The notes beneath the pieces are model-generated. The model saw only the letters and a list, made by a program, of their open reading frames with translations, did not search any database and had not been told where the DNA came from. This document shows positions 16,104 through 24,575 of a stretch of 64,000 nt of DNA, piece by piece. Source of the stretch: Spinactinospora alkalitolerans. GTDB lineage: Bacteria; Actinomycetota; Actinomycetes; Streptosporangiales; Streptosporangiaceae. Within the stretch, counting starts at the first letter, position 1, and each line of letters starts with the position of its first letter. The stretch spans positions 3,410,001 through 3,474,000 of the forward strand of contig NZ_JACCCC010000001.1 of assembly GCF_013408795.1 (NCBI RefSeq), read 5' to 3'. Position numbers and translations under genes: made by a program.

Positions 16104-17786
16104 CTAGAAAACGGCGATCGCGACCGTGGTGGAGATGATCAGTCCTGCGACCACGGGAAAGAACGCGATGCGAACCAGGTCGATGACGGAGATCCGGGCG
16201 AAACCGGCCACCGCGAGAAGCGAGGACCAGGCGATGAGCACCCCGCCGCCGGTCCAGATGGAGCCCATCTGACCGATCGCCGCGAGCAGCGCCGGATCGA
16301 AGCCCACCGCGGGGCCGAGGCTGCCGGCCAAGGCTCCGGTGAGCGGGAGTCCGGAGAACCCCGAGCCATCGAGACCGGTGATCATTCCAATGATCAGAAG
16401 GCTGAATCCGACCACGAACGGATTGCTGGGAATGGCCCCTTGCGCCGCTGTGACCAGCTCGAACAGGAAGCTGGGGGCGGGCGTCCCTTCGGTGAGGCCC
16501 ATGATGGACCCGGCGAAGTCGGAATTGCCGATGAAGAAGAAGCCGGCGATCGGGATGACCACCCCCATCGCCTTGACCGAGAATATGAGCCCGTCAACGA
16601 TGTGGGCGGCACAGCTCTCCAGTGCCCGGTGTCCGTCCAGCGATATCGACGCCATGAGCAGAATCAGCGCGACGACCCCTCCGACCAGCGCCGCCGCGTC
16701 GTTGCCGAGGAGCTCGGGAACCAGGTCGGTGAACTTCCCCAGCATCATGTAGACGACCAGCCCGATGAGTACGAGCGGGACCGCTACAGCGAATGACTTG
16801 GAGCGGAGCACGGGCGTGCGCGCCGCCTCCGCCGTGTCCTCGGCCCGTTCCCGGCCTCCCCCGGCATCGTCGGCGGTCACCGGCGCGGGCTCCGGGTCTC
16901 CGATGCGCTGCGTGGGCACCGGGGACCCGGGATTCGACGGCGCGGCCCCGGTCCCCGCCCCGCCTCCGGAGCCGCTCGTCGCACCGGCCCCAGCCGGACC
17001 GCTGTTCCCCGCTCCGACCTCGGCCGGCTCCGGGGCGCGCGCGGGTCCCGCCGCCGGCTCAGGAGCCGGTTTCGCCGATGCCGCGGCGGCCTTCCTGCCG
17101 ATCACGGCATCGGTCCTGGCCTCCCAGCGCTCCAGCAGTTTCGGATCGGGGCGCACGATGGTGCGCCGAATCATCAGGTAGCCCAGCAGCAGAGCGGTGA
17201 GTCCGGTGATCGAGGAGAGCACCAGCGCGTAGTCCGCGACGCGGCTCGCGTCCGTGCCCGCCGCGGTCGCTGACAGTCCTGGGGCGACCTGGATGACGTA
17301 GTCGCTGGAGAGGGCCATCCCCTGGCCGGCGATCGCCATGGACAGGGCGGCCGCCAGCGGCGACAACCCGGCGCGGACGGCAGCGGGGAACAGGATGGCC
17401 CCGATCAGCGGAACGGCGGGAGTGGGCCAGAAGAAGAGACTGATGATGAAGGACACCAGCGCGATGACCCAGAAGGAGGTGTGCCCGTTGTTCATGACGT
17501 AGCGGAACGGCTCGATCATCCGCCGGTCCGCCCCGAGCGCCCGTAGTGCCCCCAGCAATGCGGTGACGAAGGCGATGATGAGGAAGATGTTGAACAGCTC
17601 CGCCGCCGCGGTAAGGCTTGCTTTAAAGATGGACTGCAGGCCTGCTGCGAAGCTTCCGGTAAATGCCCATGCGGTCAGAAAAGTCGCCACGACCGCGGGG
17701 ATCACGACATTCTTCTTGGTGGACATCACGAAAATGATGACCACTATTCCAGCCAAATAGATCCAGTGCGCGGAAGTCAGGACCAT
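16104..17786 (-). CDS. Integral membrane permease of unassigned family (paralogue 2)
   Basis: 560 residues from the ATG at 17786, with GGAGGGG directly upstream. It is clearly homologous to the permease at 14148-15662: GQGMALSSDYVIQVAPGLSA, FFWPTPAVPLIGAILFPAAV and GLDGSGFSGLPLTGALAGSL all have counterparts there. It differs by a longer Pro/Ala/Gly-rich linker at about residues 225-320 between the two membrane halves. It is divergent from the gamma-glutamyltransferase-like gene, with the repeat TGCACA-N17-TGTGCA in between. Two copies of one carrier in one island suggest either two related substrates or a heteromeric transporter. Frame extension upstream to 18119 was rejected because it lacks coding character. 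Confidence 0.82.
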   Translation of the reverse strand: MVLTSAHWIYLAGIVVIIFVMSTKKNVVIPAVVATFLTAWAFTGSFAAGLQSIFKASLTAAAELFNIFLIIAFVTALLGALRALGADRRMIEPFRYVMNNGHTSFWVIALVSFIISLFFWPTPAVPLIGAILFPAAVRAGLSPLAAALSMAIAGQGMALSSDYVIQVAPGLSATAAGTDASRVADYALVLSSITGLTALLLGYLMIRRTIVRPDPKLLERWEARTDAVIGRKAAAASAKPAPEPAAGPARAPEPAEVGAGNSGPAGAGATSGSGGGAGTGAAPSNPGSPVPTQRIGDPEPAPVTADDAGGGRERAEDTAEAARTPVLRSKSFAVAVPLVLIGLVVYMMLGKFTDLVPELLGNDAAALVGGVVALILLMASISLDGHRALESCAAHIVDGLIFSVKAMGVVIPIAGFFFIGNSDFAGSIMGLTEGTPAPSFLFELVTAAQGAIPSNPFVVGFSLLIIGMITGLDGSGFSGLPLTGALAGSLGPAVGFDPALLAAIGQMGSIWTGGGVLIAWSSLLAVAGFARISVIDLVRIAFFPVVAGLIISTTVAIAVF

Positions 17787-17881
17787 GGCCCCTCCAAGCA
17801 GGGTACAAGCCGTGCGGGAACGAGGGAAGGCGATATGCGGAAATTTTCCTGACCGCCCACTCGGATGAACAAGCGGGAAAC

Positions 17882-17910
17882 TGCACATTACCTTCGCAGA
17901 GCTTTGTGCA
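17882..17910. promoter_or_regulatory. Perfect inverted repeat TGCACA-N17-TGTGCA
   Basis: TGCACA at 17882-17887 and TGTGCA at 17905-17910 with 17 bp between. It lies about 96-124 bp upstream of permease 2 and within the divergent region shared with the gamma-glutamyltransferase-like gene. A looser cluster of the same half-site, TGTGCACTGTGC at 18002-18013, lies closer to the latter gene. Confidence 0.65.
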
Positions 17911-18085
17911 ACCTGCGCAATAGGTGTCGTCATACCACTGATGAGCTGCGGTTCAGTGCACCGCGCCGCGGAGGGACCGCCCGTTCGCGGCCGCGCACGT
18001 CTGTGCACTGTGCCTGAATCCGCGTCGGTTTCCACGGCACTGTGTCCATAGAAGGTCGGCATCGACCCGCCGGACACTGAGCCGT

Positions 18086-19702
18086 GTGAATACGGCACCA
18101 CGCGATGTCCAGATCCCACCGCGGGGCCCCGCGGTCTCCCATGGCGGTATGGTCGCCGCCGGCCACCCCTCCGTGAGCATGGCGGGCGCGCGCGTGCTCG
18201 CCGATGGCGGCAACGCCGTCGACGCCGTCCTCGTCATGGCCGCGGTCTCCTGGCTGGTGCTCCCCGGCCAGTGCGGTATCGGAGGCGACGCCTTCGCCCT
18301 GTATCGCGGCCCTGACGGCCGCGTGACCTCGTTCGGCGGGAGCGGCTACGGCCCAGATGGCGCCGGCACCGGTTTCTACCGCGAGCTGGGGCTTACGGCG
18401 ATCCCTCTCAGCGGAGCACTGGCCGTGGCGGTTCCCGGCGCGGTCGCGGCCATCGCCGCGCTGCACCGTGCGGGCGCCTCCCGACCTCTCGCGGAGCTGT
18501 GGGCACCGGTCGCCACCATGGCGGAGACGGGCGTGCCCTGCACCGCCAAGACCCACGACGACGTCTCCCAGCATGCCGAGTCGCTCGCTCGCGACCCCGA
18601 TGCCGCCCGCGCCTTCCTCCCCGGTGGGCGCCCGGTCCGGACGGGACAGCGGGTACTGCATCCCGCCCTGGCGCAGACGCTGCGCCGGCTGGCCGACGAT
18701 CCGGCCTGCCTGTACCGGGGGGAGCTCGGCGAACGCGCGGTAGCGCTGCTCACCGCCGCGGGCGCCCCCTTCTCCGGGGCCGAGTGGGAGGCGGGCGCCG
18801 ACGTCTCGGGCGAACCCTCGATCACCGCGGAGTACGGGGGCCTACTGGTGCACCAGACGCCGCCGCCCACCCCGGGGTGGATGGTCCTGCAGCAGGCCGG
18901 AATATGCGCAGACCGGCTCGGCTCACTGCCCTGGCTCGGATCCGACGCCGTGCACTGGCTCGCGAGCGCGGCGCGCACCTCCTTCGCCGACCGCGCGCGA
19001 GCGGGGTCCGACACCCCCTTCTGGCGAACTCTGCTCGAACCGGAGTCCTTGCGGGTGCGCCGGGAGCGCATCGAGAACGGGACGGCGCCCCGGCCCGGTG
19101 CGATGGACATCGACGGCGACACCACCTCAATGGTCGCGGTGGACGGTGCCGGACGCGCCGTCGGCCTGATCCATTCGCTGGCCCACACCTTCGGCGCCCG
19201 GCTTTCGGTCCCCGGCACCGGGATCATGCTGAACAACCGGTTGGGACGCGGGGCCTACCTCGCCGAAGGGCACCCCAACGCGGTGGCCCCGCGCCGCAGG
19301 CCGCTGCACACGCTGAACGCCTGGCTCGTCACCGATGACGTGGGGGAACTGCGACACATCGGCAACGTCCCCGGCGGTGACGGCCAGGTCCAGTGGAACA
19401 CCCAGCTGCTCTCGCACCTGATCGATCACGGTACCGATCCGTACACAGCGGTCAGCGCCCCGCGTTTCACCGTCTTCCCCGGCAGCGACGCCGACGTCCT
19501 CGAACAGGCCCCGGAGCTGCGGTGCGAATCCCGTTTGGACCCCTCTGTGCTGCGGCGGCTGCACGACCTCGGACACCCGGTGCGTCGGGTGGGCGCATGG
19601 GGGGCCGGAGGCAGTGCGCAGGTGGTGAGTCTCGACGCCGCCACCGGCGCCCTGCTCGGCGGCTCCGATCCCCGCCAGGACGGGGTGGCGATCGGTGTCT
19701 GA
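18086..19702 (+). CDS. Gamma-glutamyltransferase homologue, cytoplasmic
   Basis: 538 residues from a GTG at 18086, the normal GGT length. The N-terminal part has ASVSMAG-like and GGNAVDAVLVMAAVSWLVLP, and GGDAFALYRGPDGRV. The autoprocessing region reads DIDGDTTSMVAVDGAGRAVG, with Thr346 as the probable nucleophile; the usual T-T-H after the cut site is T-T-S here. No signal peptide or membrane anchor is present, unlike classical periplasmic or secreted GGTs. GGT-fold Ntn hydrolases cleave gamma-glutamyl or acyl amides. It overlaps ridA by 8 bp and leads the operon with ETF and aldehyde dehydrogenase, so an intracellular amide-cleaving role in the pathway is likely. Confidence 0.88.
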   Translation: MNTAPRDVQIPPRGPAVSHGGMVAAGHPSVSMAGARVLADGGNAVDAVLVMAAVSWLVLPGQCGIGGDAFALYRGPDGRVTSFGGSGYGPDGAGTGFYRELGLTAIPLSGALAVAVPGAVAAIAALHRAGASRPLAELWAPVATMAETGVPCTAKTHDDVSQHAESLARDPDAARAFLPGGRPVRTGQRVLHPALAQTLRRLADDPACLYRGELGERAVALLTAAGAPFSGAEWEAGADVSGEPSITAEYGGLLVHQTPPPTPGWMVLQQAGICADRLGSLPWLGSDAVHWLASAARTSFADRARAGSDTPFWRTLLEPESLRVRRERIENGTAPRPGAMDIDGDTTSMVAVDGAGRAVGLIHSLAHTFGARLSVPGTGIMLNNRLGRGAYLAEGHPNAVAPRRRPLHTLNAWLVTDDVGELRHIGNVPGGDGQVQWNTQLLSHLIDHGTDPYTAVSAPRFTVFPGSDADVLEQAPELRCESRLDPSVLRRLHDLGHPVRRVGAWGAGGSAQVVSLDAATGALLGGSDPRQDGVAIGV

Positions 19703-20165
19703 GGCCGAGTTCTCCCCCGCCGCCGCACCGCGCCCCCAGGGGCGCTACGTGACCGCCGTCGCCGGAGCGGGCCTGCTCGTCAGCGCCGGCATGACGCCGC
19801 GGGCCGGGGGCGAGTTGGTGCTACGCGGCAGGGCCGGTGCGGAGCTGGACACCGTAGCCGCGGCCGGTGCGGCCCGGATCGCCGCCCGCAACGCGCTGGC
19901 GGCGCTCGCCGGCATCGCCGGCGGCCCGGACGGGATCGGCCGTCTGTTGCGGATGACCGTGTACGTGGCCTGCACCGACGACTTCACCGCCCTGTCGGCG
20001 GTCGCGGACGGCGCCTCCGCGGCACTCGCCGAGATGCACGGGGCCGAGGCGCTGCCCGCCCGCAGCGCGATCGGCGTCCGCGCGCTCCCCGACGGCGCTC
20101 CGGTCGAGGTGGAACTGATGGCCGCGGCCGTGACCGAGAACCCCGCACGGAGGAGACAACCGTGA
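19695..20165 (+). CDS. RidA/YjgF family protein
   Basis: 156 residues from a GTG at 19695. The RidA core is visible: GRYVTAVAGAGLLVSAGMTP, ARNALAALAGIAGGPDGIGR, MTVYVACTDDFTALSAVADG and the active-site strand LPARSAIGVRALPDGAPVEV followed by EL, which keeps the substrate-binding Arg and a conserved Glu. RidA proteins hydrolyse reactive imines and enamines released by amine oxidation. It overlaps the gene before (8 bp) and after (4 bp, GTGA), so all three are translationally coupled. An imine-forming oxidation step in this pathway is implied. Confidence 0.9.
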   Translation: MSEAEFSPAAAPRPQGRYVTAVAGAGLLVSAGMTPRAGGELVLRGRAGAELDTVAAAGAARIAARNALAALAGIAGGPDGIGRLLRMTVYVACTDDFTALSAVADGASAALAEMHGAEALPARSAIGVRALPDGAPVEVELMAAAVTENPARRRQP

Positions 20166-21970
20166 AGATCATGGTATTCGCCGCTCCCGGAGCACAGGGG
20201 CCGTCGAAGGGCGTCGTCGACGCCCTCGACCACGCGGTCGCCCTGCGCGCGGGGATCCGCGCCCAAGGCGGGAATGCCGCTGTCGTCCTCGCCGCGCTCA
20301 TCGAGGCCGAGGGCTCCCCCGGAGGAGAGGGAGCCGACGGATGGGTGTGCGAGCACCCGGTGGCCGATCAGGTGCTGCTGGTCCGCGCGACCCCGGACAC
20401 CCCCGTCGACTCGCTGCGCGCGGCCCGGACGCTCACCCGGTTGGCCCGCCGGGTCCGTCCCGACGTGGTGCTGTGCGCCGCCGGCTCCGACGGGCGCGAA
20501 GCCGTGGAACTCGCGGCCCGGGCCTCCGAACTGGCGCTGCTGCCCGCAGCGACCTCGGTCGTGCGGCTGGCCCCGGAGCAGCGTTCCTTGGTCGCGCTGC
20601 GGGAGGTCGAGCACGGCTGGCAGGAGATGCGCGTGGACCTCCCGTGCGTCATCGGCGTCTCCAGGGGGCCCGATCCCCGCCCGGATCCCGAGGGCCGCAA
20701 CGACGCCGAGGTACGCGTGCTCGACGCGGCCGAACTGCTCGGATCGGACCGGCCGGGCTCCGCCCGCGGCACCGCAGAGTCCCCTCCGCCCTCCCGCATC
20801 CTCCACTCCTCCTCGGCGCCGACGCCCCGGGCCGGCATGCGCACCGGCGACCCCCGCACGGCCGTCCGCCACCTCGCGGCCGCGCAGGCCCGCACCTCGC
20901 CCCTCCCCCGGCCGCGGCGCCCGATCGGCGCACGCCGCCAGGTCTGGGTGCCCGTCCAGTACCGGGACGGCCTCTGCCATCCGGCCTCGCTCGAAGGCCT
21001 GGACCTGGCCGCGCGCCTGCACCCGGCTCTGGCAGCGGTCGCCGTGGTCCCCTGCGCGGCCCCGGAGCAGGCCCGGGCACTGGCCCCGGAACTCGGCCGG
21101 TGCGGGGCCGAGCAGGTGCTCGCCCTGGTCGCCGACGGCCTGGAGAGCCGTTCCCCGGCCGGATACGCCCGGGCGCTCTCCTGCGCCGCGGCGGAGGAGG
21201 CCCCACTGGCGGTGATCGGCGCCGGTACCGCGGACGGCCGGGAGTACCTGGCCCGGCTGGCCGTCCGGCTGAACACGGACCTGATCGGCGACGTCGTGAA
21301 CGCACGCGTGGACGCGCCACCGCAGGCAGGTCCCGCCGCTTTCGTGTGGACGCGGGCGGCCGGCGCCGACCGGGAGCACCTTCACCTGGTCACCCGCGCC
21401 GCGTGCGCGGTGGCCGCGCTGCGTCCGGGCTGCCGCCCCCACCCCCGGTCCCCGAGCGAGCCCGCACCGCCCGAGCTCCGGATGCTGCGTCCGGGGATCG
21501 GTGTGCCCGACGGGCGAATCACCGAACTGGACCGCTGGGAGGACCGATTGGCCCGGCGGCACGTCGAACAGGCGGCGGTGGTGGTGCACCTGGGCGCCGG
21601 GGTGTCCGCCGACACGGCCGAGGCCGCCCACCGGATCGCGGACGCGCGCGGGTGGACGGTCGGCGGTTCCCCGCAGGCGGTGCAGGCGGGGCTGGTCCCG
21701 CCACAGATGGAGATCAGCGTGGAACGGCTGTGCGTCTTTCCGTCGGTCGCGCTCTGCCTGGGCGCCGAACCGCGGGACCTGGACGCCGTCCAGGGCGCCG
21801 GCCTGGTCATCGCGGTGCCCGCGTTCTCCGGGCGGGGACGTGCCGTCCCCGGCGCCGATCTGACCGTCGACACCGACGCCGACCGGGTCCTTCGGACCCT
21901 CTCCACCGACCGTCCGCCGTCTCCGGTACGGCCGGGGACACAGGCGGCGACCGATTCCGCGAACCATTGA
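20162..21970 (+). CDS. Fused electron transfer flavoprotein beta-alpha protein, divergent
   Basis: 602 residues. Residues about 1-190 resemble EtfB, with DALDHAVALRAGIRAQGGNA and VRPDVVLCAAGSDGREAVEL. A variable Pro/Arg-rich linker covers about 200-260. Residues 265-590 resemble EtfA, with HPALAAVAVVPCAAPEQARA, LAVRLNTDLIGDVVN and the C-terminal domain start VVHLGAGVSADTAEAAHRIA. The FAD motif of normal EtfA (S-R then Q-V-G-Q-T-G) is not kept: SPQAVQAGLVPPQMEISVER stands in its place. ETFs normally shuttle electrons from dehydrogenases to ETF:quinone oxidoreductase, but neither partner is nearby. It may be an unusual electron carrier or a carrier that no longer binds FAD in the usual way. Confidence 0.78.
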   Translation: MKIMVFAAPGAQGPSKGVVDALDHAVALRAGIRAQGGNAAVVLAALIEAEGSPGGEGADGWVCEHPVADQVLLVRATPDTPVDSLRAARTLTRLARRVRPDVVLCAAGSDGREAVELAARASELALLPAATSVVRLAPEQRSLVALREVEHGWQEMRVDLPCVIGVSRGPDPRPDPEGRNDAEVRVLDAAELLGSDRPGSARGTAESPPPSRILHSSSAPTPRAGMRTGDPRTAVRHLAAAQARTSPLPRPRRPIGARRQVWVPVQYRDGLCHPASLEGLDLAARLHPALAAVAVVPCAAPEQARALAPELGRCGAEQVLALVADGLESRSPAGYARALSCAAAEEAPLAVIGAGTADGREYLARLAVRLNTDLIGDVVNARVDAPPQAGPAAFVWTRAAGADREHLHLVTRAACAVAALRPGCRPHPRSPSEPAPPELRMLRPGIGVPDGRITELDRWEDRLARRHVEQAAVVVHLGAGVSADTAEAAHRIADARGWTVGGSPQAVQAGLVPPQMEISVERLCVFPSVALCLGAEPRDLDAVQGAGLVIAVPAFSGRGRAVPGADLTVDTDADRVLRTLSTDRPPSPVRPGTQAATDSANH

Positions 21971-21984
21971 CCCCAGGGGGAACC

Positions 21985-23445
21985 GTGACACCGACGCATG
22001 AGGGACGCAACTACATCGCAGGCGAGTGGGTCGCCTCGGCCTCGGGCCGGACCTTCGACCGCCGCAACCCCGCCGACCAGGACGACCTGGTCGGCGTCTT
22101 CCCCGATTCCACCGCCGCGGACTCAGCCGATGCGGTGTCCGCCGTGGCCGACGCGGCACCTGCCTGGGGCCGAGTCCCGGCGCCCGAGCGGGCGCTGGTC
22201 CTGCAACGCGCCGCCGACATCTTGGAGCGCCGAGCCGACGAGCTCGCCGTCGAACTGGTCCGGGAGGAGGGCAAGACCCTCGCCGAAGCCACCGCGGAGA
22301 CCCGCCGGACACCGCAGAATCTGCGCTTCTACGCCGGTGAGGCGCTGCGGATCGCCGGTGACTCCTTCCCCTCCGAGGGACAGGGCGCGGTCTACACCAC
22401 GCGCGAACCCGTGGGTGTGGTGGGCGCGGTGACCCCGTGGAACTTCCCGCTCAACATCCCCTCGCGCAAGCTCGGCCCGGCGCTGGCCGCGGGCAACGGC
22501 GTGGTGTACAAGCCCTCTCCGGTCTCGCCGCTGTTGGGGCAGCGGCTGGTGGAGGCACTGCTGGAGGCGGGGCTCGCACCGGGGGCGATCGCGCTGGTGC
22601 AGGGCGGCGCGGAGGCCGGGGCCGCCGTGGTGGGCGACCATCGGGTGGGCGCGGTCACGTTCACCGGGTCGACCGAGACGGGCCGCCGGATCCACAGCGC
22701 CGTCGGACCCTCGCGGCGCTGCCAACTGGAGATGGGCGGCAAGAACCCGGTGCTGGTCCTGCCCGATGCCGACCTGGACCGCGCGACCGCGCTGATCGTC
22801 AAGGGCGCCTTCGGCCTCAGCGGACAGGCCTGCACCGGGACCAGCCGGGTCCTGGTGCACGAATCGGTGCACGACCGACTGGTGGAACTCCTCGCGGCGG
22901 CCGCGGACTCGCTGACGGTAGGGCCCGGCCTCGGCGACGGCGTCGACATGGGGCCGCTCGCCGCCGACTTCCAGTTGCGCAAGACGCTCGACTACGTCGC
23001 GATCGGGTGCAAGGAAGGCGCCGAACCGGTGGCCGGGGCGCAGCGCCCCGCCGGCCCCGGCACGGACCGGGGGTTCTTCGTCCGGCCGACGGTGTTCACC
23101 GGGTGTACCACGGACATGCGGATCGTCCGGGAGGAGATCTTCGGCCCCGTCATCGCGGTGCAGCGGTTCGGCACCTTCGAGGAGGCGCTCACCCTCGCCA
23201 ACGACTCCGATTACGGGCTGGCCGCCGGGATCGTCACCCGCGATCTGAATCGGGCGTTGGAATTCGCCCGGAGCTCGAAAAACGGACTGGTGAAAATCAA
23301 CCAACCGACCACGGGAATGGGCATGACCGTCCCCTTCGGCGGCCTCAAGGAATCCAGCACCCAGACATTCAAAGAGCAGGCCGGCAATTCGATGATGATG
23401 TTCTACACCCAGGAGAAGAGTGTTTACATCTCCGCTCTTTCCTGA
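21985..23445 (+). CDS. Aldehyde dehydrogenase (2,5-dioxovalerate/KGSADH-like)
   Basis: 486 residues from the GTG at 21985 with AGGGGG just upstream. ALDH landmarks are clear: VGAVTPWNFPLNIPSRKLGP, FTGSTETGRRI, catalytic Glu in QLEMGGKNPVLVLPDA and catalytic Cys in GLSGQACTGTSRVLV, EEIFGPVIAVQRF and the C-terminal PFGGLKESSTQTFKEQ. The GQACTGTSR form and overall length are typical of alpha-ketoglutarate semialdehyde-type dehydrogenases. It starts 14 bp after the ETF gene and probably oxidises a semialdehyde made when the amine substrate is deaminated. Its exact aldehyde is not readable. Confidence 0.93.
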   Translation: MTPTHEGRNYIAGEWVASASGRTFDRRNPADQDDLVGVFPDSTAADSADAVSAVADAAPAWGRVPAPERALVLQRAADILERRADELAVELVREEGKTLAEATAETRRTPQNLRFYAGEALRIAGDSFPSEGQGAVYTTREPVGVVGAVTPWNFPLNIPSRKLGPALAAGNGVVYKPSPVSPLLGQRLVEALLEAGLAPGAIALVQGGAEAGAAVVGDHRVGAVTFTGSTETGRRIHSAVGPSRRCQLEMGGKNPVLVLPDADLDRATALIVKGAFGLSGQACTGTSRVLVHESVHDRLVELLAAAADSLTVGPGLGDGVDMGPLAADFQLRKTLDYVAIGCKEGAEPVAGAQRPAGPGTDRGFFVRPTVFTGCTTDMRIVREEIFGPVIAVQRFGTFEEALTLANDSDYGLAAGIVTRDLNRALEFARSSKNGLVKINQPTTGMGMTVPFGGLKESSTQTFKEQAGNSMMMFYTQEKSVYISALS

Positions 23446-23633
23446 CCCGTCGGGGCGCGGAGGCGGAAGAGCACGGTGCGGACCACCGCACTCCGGATGA
23501 ATTGCGCGGCGGCCACATTCGTACGACCCCGCCGCCACATCACGACGGCCACCACCGAACCGGCGCCGCCGCCGGGCCGTGCGCCATCACGCGCCTGCAC
23601 GGCTTACAGCCGTAGGAAAAGCTCAGTGCACGG

Positions 23634-23663
23634 TGCACATCGATCTCCGCGGGACTCTGTGCC
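23634..23663 (+). promoter_or_regulatory. Inverted repeat TGCACA-N18-TGTGCC upstream of the diiron-protein gene
   Basis: TGCACA at 23634-23639 and TGTGCC at 23658-23663 enclose 18 bp, about 85-114 bp upstream of the ATG at 23748. This matches the repeats before permease 1 and permease 2 in half-site, spacing and distance. The 302-bp gap 23446-23747 holds no gene and otherwise only the GAAAGGGAG ribosome site at its end. Confidence 0.6.
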
Positions 23664-23747
23664 GAATCACCATAGGACCGGATGGGGCGCGTCCGTAGCG
23701 TGGAGGCGTGCAGAAATCCGGGGCACCAGGGAAAGGGAGCACCAAAA

Positions 23748-24461
23748 ATGCAGGAATTGTTGCAACGGGACGAATTCCGCCAGGCCCTCCAGGACGCCAT
23801 CAAGGGCCGGGAGGCCAAGAACGCGTCATTCAGCAAGGCATGGGCCGAAGGGACGCTCAAGCACGAGCACTTCGCTCGCTGGGCTGAGAACCACTACCAC
23901 TACGTGGGCCCCTTCGCCGATTACCTCTCCTACGTCTACGCCAACATCCCCGACGCCTTCACCGGGGCGAAGGACTTCACGCTGCAGAACATGTACGAGG
24001 AGGAGCTGGCCGACATCCGGCACACCGATCTGCTCATCCGGTTCGCTGAGGCCTGCGGGACCACGCGGGAGCGGATCGAGGATCCCTCCAACATGAATCC
24101 CGTCACGCGTGGACTGCAGTCCTGGTGCTACGCCGTCGCGATGCGCGAGCACTTCGTGGTCGCCACCGCGGCCCTGGTAGTGGGGCTGGAGTCCCAGGTG
24201 CCCAGCATCTACCGCAAGCAGATCGTTCCCCTGCGGGAGGTCTACGGGTTCACCGAGGACGAGATCGAGTTCTTCGACCTGCACATCACCTCCGACGAGG
24301 TGCACGGCGAGCGGGGCTACCAGATCGTTCTCGACCACGCCGACACCCCTGAACTGCAGCAGCGCTGCCTGCAGATGTGCCGCTGGGGCGCGGAAATGCG
24401 CTTCTCCTACACACAGGCCCTCTACGACACCTACGTCAAGCCCGACCTGATGACCGCCTGA
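23748..24461 (+). CDS. Heme-oxygenase-like diiron protein (HDO; TenA/PqqC/CADD-like)
   Basis: 237 residues, all-helical TenA/PqqC fold. All six metal ligands of the CADD-type diiron site are present with matching spacing: E85 and H92 (in MYEEELADIRHTDLL), E148 (GLESQ), then H179, D183 and H186 (FFDLHITSDEVHGERGY). HDOs use a diiron centre and oxygen to decarboxylate, N-oxygenate or cleave C-C bonds of small acids and amines. The start at 23748 is supported by GAAAGGGAG. Downstream genes encode Rieske protein, ferredoxin reductase and another Rieske protein, a natural electron supply for the diiron site. I am confident of the family; the substrate is unknown and could be an amine linked to the amidase and RidA upstream. 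Confidence 0.85.
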   Translation: MQELLQRDEFRQALQDAIKGREAKNASFSKAWAEGTLKHEHFARWAENHYHYVGPFADYLSYVYANIPDAFTGAKDFTLQNMYEEELADIRHTDLLIRFAEACGTTRERIEDPSNMNPVTRGLQSWCYAVAMREHFVVATAALVVGLESQVPSIYRKQIVPLREVYGFTEDEIEFFDLHITSDEVHGERGYQIVLDHADTPELQQRCLQMCRWGAEMRFSYTQALYDTYVKPDLMTA

Positions 24462-24472
24462 GGACGGTCCGG

Positions 24473-24511
24473 CCGGCGGCGCCGCCTCCCTCCGGGAACG
24501 CGCCGCCGGCG
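24473..24511 (+). terminator. Stem-loop after the diiron-protein gene
   Basis: A perfect 11-bp inverted repeat, GCCGGCGGCGC at 24473-24483 and GCGCCGCCGGC at 24501-24511, 11 bp past the stop. No T-run follows. It may be a partial terminator that lowers expression of the downstream electron-transfer genes relative to the diiron protein, or an RNA-stability element. Confidence 0.5.
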
Positions 24512-24575
24512 CCGATCGCCCGCCGAAACCCCCGGCCCGCCGCCATGGGCCGGTGAGCGCAGTTGGGACAGCAGA

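Noticed and set aside
17787-18119. N-terminal extension of permease 2
   Set aside because: It covers the divergent promoter region and the repeat at 17882-17910; ATG 17786 has GGAGGGG.
20341-21984. Long N-terminal extension of the aldehyde dehydrogenase frame
   Set aside because: This part overlaps the ETF gene in another frame; the dehydrogenase begins at the GTG at 21985 with a ribosome site.
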